62,669 nucleotides of DNA from Bacteroidota bacterium (GTDB lineage Bacteria > Bacteroidota > Bacteroidia > Bacteroidales > Bacteroidaceae): positions 1 to 62,669 of the forward strand of contig JAFABG010000044.1 in the NCBI GenBank assembly GCA_023426145.1, in the 5' to 3' direction. Positions 60,420 through 62,669 of this stretch are shown here, one piece after another. The position numbers were made by a program, and so were the translations under genes. The stretch's first letter is position 1. Every line of letters starts with the position of its first letter. The notes beneath the pieces are model-generated. The model had not been told where the DNA came from, did no database searches, and was given only the letters and a program-made list of their open reading frames with translations.

Positions 60420-62606
60420 TTGATGAAAAAAACATTCACAGGTATGATATTCTGTATAATATCATGCAAAAATATTATGGGGCAGAATATATCCGGTTAT
60501 CTATTCGATCAAGATGATAATCCTGTTGAATATGCTAATATTATTGCACTGCAGAAAAGTGATTCAACTTGGATTAATGGCACTACAAGTGATAATAATG
60601 GATATTTTAAGTTGGCAATCTCAAATCCGAAAGATTGTATAATAAAAATTTCCTCTATTTGCTATAAAACATTGTATCTTGATGACATGCCAACTTCTAG
60701 CAAAATATACAAACTGGAGTCTGACACTCAAGTGCTTAATGAAGTAGTCATAGAAGGCCGACAAAACATCATTAAAAAAGGAAAGGGGAAGATAATTGCT
60801 TTAATTGAGAATACAGATTTATCACATTCTGGAAATGCAACTGATGTACTAACAAGACTTCCGTTATTGATAGAAAACAATGGGGAGTATCATATTATGG
60901 GAAAAGGCATTCCACAAATATTCATAAATGGCCGTCTTATTGAAGATAATAGTGAGCTATTAAGATTAAAATCGAATGAAATAAAGAGTGTTGAGATTAT
61001 AACAACTCCTGGCGTTGAATATAGTTCTTCCACTAGTTCAGTCATTAGAATACATACAATACCATTGAAAGGAGAAGGAATTAGTGGAAATTTCCAAACT
61101 TATGTTGCTCTGTCTGAACGTACATCAGAATATCTGAATGCAAATCTTAAGTATAGAAATAAGGGCTTCGATTTATTCCTTGACGGTGACATGTTAGATT
61201 ATCGAGGTGACTATTTACGAAGGACTGAATACGTCAGTCAAAAATCTAGCCAGTACCACGGCAATGTACAAATAGATCGCTTAAAAGGACATTACGGAGG
61301 AGGACTGAATTATATCCCCAATGAATCACAATCATTTGGGTTTCGATATAATTTTACAAATTCACCTAAAGACAATGATCATAAAGAATCTATTGTTAAC
61401 GAAGACAATTATTACCAATACAATAGCATAGCCAAATCGGAATCTGATTCTTATAAAAATTATTTCAATTTATATTATAACGGAAAAATGTCCTTCATTA
61501 ATATTGAATTTAATGCAGATTATAGTTCCGGGAAAGTTACTGGTAATAATTCTGTAAAAGAATTAAAAGAAGACCAACAGTTTGTTAGTTCTGATTATGG
61601 GGATAATTATGATTTATTTGCATCTAAAATACTTTTAAAATATCTATCTAAAAAAAATACGTTTCTTTTGGGTGGTGAATGTAGTTTTACAGATAGAAGG
61701 AGTAATCAGAATATATTGTCGGATGGTGGTAGTAATGATCTCTTTTCATCGTCAAACAAAAATAAACAGAATTTTGTAGCTGCCTTTGCCAATTATGACT
61801 TCAACTTGAATGAATATTATGGTTCAATAGGTCTAAGATATGAATATACAGACTTTGATTATCTGGAAAATAATTCAAAGATAGGTGAGCAATCAAAAAA
61901 ATACGGTGAGATCATGCCAAATATCACTTTCGGATATGAAGGTGAGAAATGGCAAGGTGAACTTAGTCTAAGGAAATATATTGAAAGACCTACGTATGAC
62001 AATTTGAGTAATAAAATTTCATATGTATCATATTGTGCTAGATGGTCTGGCAATCTTTATTTGCTACCTTCTTTAAACACAGAACTTGGAATACAGTTTT
62101 CTTGGAACAATCTTACCATGATAGCCACAATGGAGCACATAAAAAAGCAAATCTTCGAAGTAAACCAAAAATACCAAGATAAACCAGATGTAATATTAGT
62201 AATTCCTGAAAACTTGCCATCTTATAAATCTTATGCCATAGACCTTTCATATAACGCCGAGATTGGTTTTTGGCAACCTTCCCTTGATGTATGTTTCCAA
62301 TATCAAAACTTGAGATATGGGAATCCGATAGCTTCCTACAATAAGCCTATTGCTGAAATTTTGCAAAGGAACTCTTTTAAGTTTAAGAATAATTTTGATG
62401 CTTTATTAACTGTAGGCTATAGAACAAAAGGGAATTTTGCGACAGCATATACAAAAGGATATACCAATTTAGGACTGACAATTTCAAAATCATTCTTGCA
62501 AAAGGCTCTTTTACTAAAATTTACCTGCAAAGATATACTAAATAAACCCGTTGGCGGAATTAATTATCTAATAAGATGTTTTCAAATAAGTTGTACATAT
62601 TCGTGA
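60420..62606 (+). CDS. Outer-membrane beta-barrel protein with carboxypeptidase-like N-terminal domain
   Basis: A 728-residue outer-membrane protein: signal peptide (about 1-22), a CarboxypepD_reg-like beta-sandwich (about 23-105, ISGYLFDQDDNPVEYANIIALQ), a plug-like region (about 110-215, GNATDVLTRLPLL and PQIFINGRLI) and a large barrel of the OMP_b-brl_3 type. The codons are strikingly AT-rich and the protein Asn/Lys/Tyr-rich compared with the barrel at 45439, which may mean it was acquired. It ends in QISCTYS, where an aromatic residue would be expected. Confidence 0.8.
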   Translation: MMKKTFTGMIFCIISCKNIMGQNISGYLFDQDDNPVEYANIIALQKSDSTWINGTTSDNNGYFKLAISNPKDCIIKISSICYKTLYLDDMPTSSKIYKLESDTQVLNEVVIEGRQNIIKKGKGKIIALIENTDLSHSGNATDVLTRLPLLIENNGEYHIMGKGIPQIFINGRLIEDNSELLRLKSNEIKSVEIITTPGVEYSSSTSSVIRIHTIPLKGEGISGNFQTYVALSERTSEYLNANLKYRNKGFDLFLDGDMLDYRGDYLRRTEYVSQKSSQYHGNVQIDRLKGHYGGGLNYIPNESQSFGFRYNFTNSPKDNDHKESIVNEDNYYQYNSIAKSESDSYKNYFNLYYNGKMSFINIEFNADYSSGKVTGNNSVKELKEDQQFVSSDYGDNYDLFASKILLKYLSKKNTFLLGGECSFTDRRSNQNILSDGGSNDLFSSSNKNKQNFVAAFANYDFNLNEYYGSIGLRYEYTDFDYLENNSKIGEQSKKYGEIMPNITFGYEGEKWQGELSLRKYIERPTYDNLSNKISYVSYCARWSGNLYLLPSLNTELGIQFSWNNLTMIATMEHIKKQIFEVNQKYQDKPDVILVIPENLPSYKSYAIDLSYNAEIGFWQPSLDVCFQYQNLRYGNPIASYNKPIAEILQRNSFKFKNNFDALLTVGYRTKGNFATAYTKGYTNLGLTISKSFLQKALLLKFTCKDILNKPVGGINYLIRCFQISCTYS

Positions 62607-62669
62607 TATTTAGTATATTAGAAGTGAGCAAACTTTTAATATGTCATCACTCTATGCACAACTTATATG

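Overview
This window is chromosomal DNA of a gut-type Bacteroides (Bacteroidales). The evidence is AT-rich sequence, repeated promoters of the Bacteroides class (TTTG or TTG, about 19-22 nt, then TAnnTTTG), weak or absent Shine-Dalgarno sequences, and lineage-typical genes (gldE, DUF4468, DUF4783, DUF2141, outer-membrane barrels of the OMP_b-brl class). The species cannot be fixed from the sequence alone. Identifications were made by reading motifs; no database search was run.

Layout. Positions 1-670 hold the tail of a plus-strand gene, a terminator, copy A of a composite intergenic repeat and a gene remnant. 673-6680: a 4'-phosphopantetheinyl transferase, gldE, ssb and mutY on the minus strand, then hup, a 30-residue mS38-like protein and rng on the plus strand. 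6781-7953 is an iron alcohol dehydrogenase. 8048-13110 is an inositol-lipid operon: myo-inositol-phosphate synthase, PgpA-type phosphatase, GtrA protein, CDP-alcohol phosphatidyltransferase, PAP2/AUR1-type transferase and an LPG-synthase-like membrane protein, preceded by a sensor kinase. 16136-22795: a LysM glucosaminidase, cytidine deaminase, AraC regulator, RclA-like reductase, an ABC-F protein with a candidate attenuator leader, and NudC. 22877-30605: a phosphosugar mutase, C69 and M23 peptidases, alanine dehydrogenase and a PfkB sugar kinase. 30796-38766: an unknown protein, an AraC gene broken by one amber codon, a FabK/nitronate monooxygenase-like flavoprotein, an ECF sigma operon, nadC, rlmH and an HD protein.

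38917-48733 is the most unusual part. It has a translationally coupled 5'-nucleotidase/AlbA-ATPase pair whose second gene carries four perfect 11-bp tandem repeats in frame (a candidate phase-variable switch). An IS982-family transposase remnant follows. Next are queF, copy B of the composite repeat, and queC-yhhQ with a candidate preQ1 riboswitch. Then come a winged-helix regulator with a membrane protein, and a DUF2141/outer-membrane-barrel operon. The promoters of these last two operons carry the same palindromic operator at exactly the same place between the -33 and -7 boxes.

48734-62669: FadL-type porin, D-2-hydroxyacid dehydrogenase, pirin, pdxH, metallo-hydrolases, DUF4468, VOC protein, methyltransferase, TlpA-like lipoprotein, tRNA-Thr(UGU), a secreted esterase, a TonB-plug remnant and a large outer-membrane barrel protein.

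The best leads for something undescribed are the 22-bp-phased palindrome arrays present twice (121-236 and 42698-42817), the 11-bp repeat switch, the shared operator circuit, and the ABC-F and preQ1 leaders.
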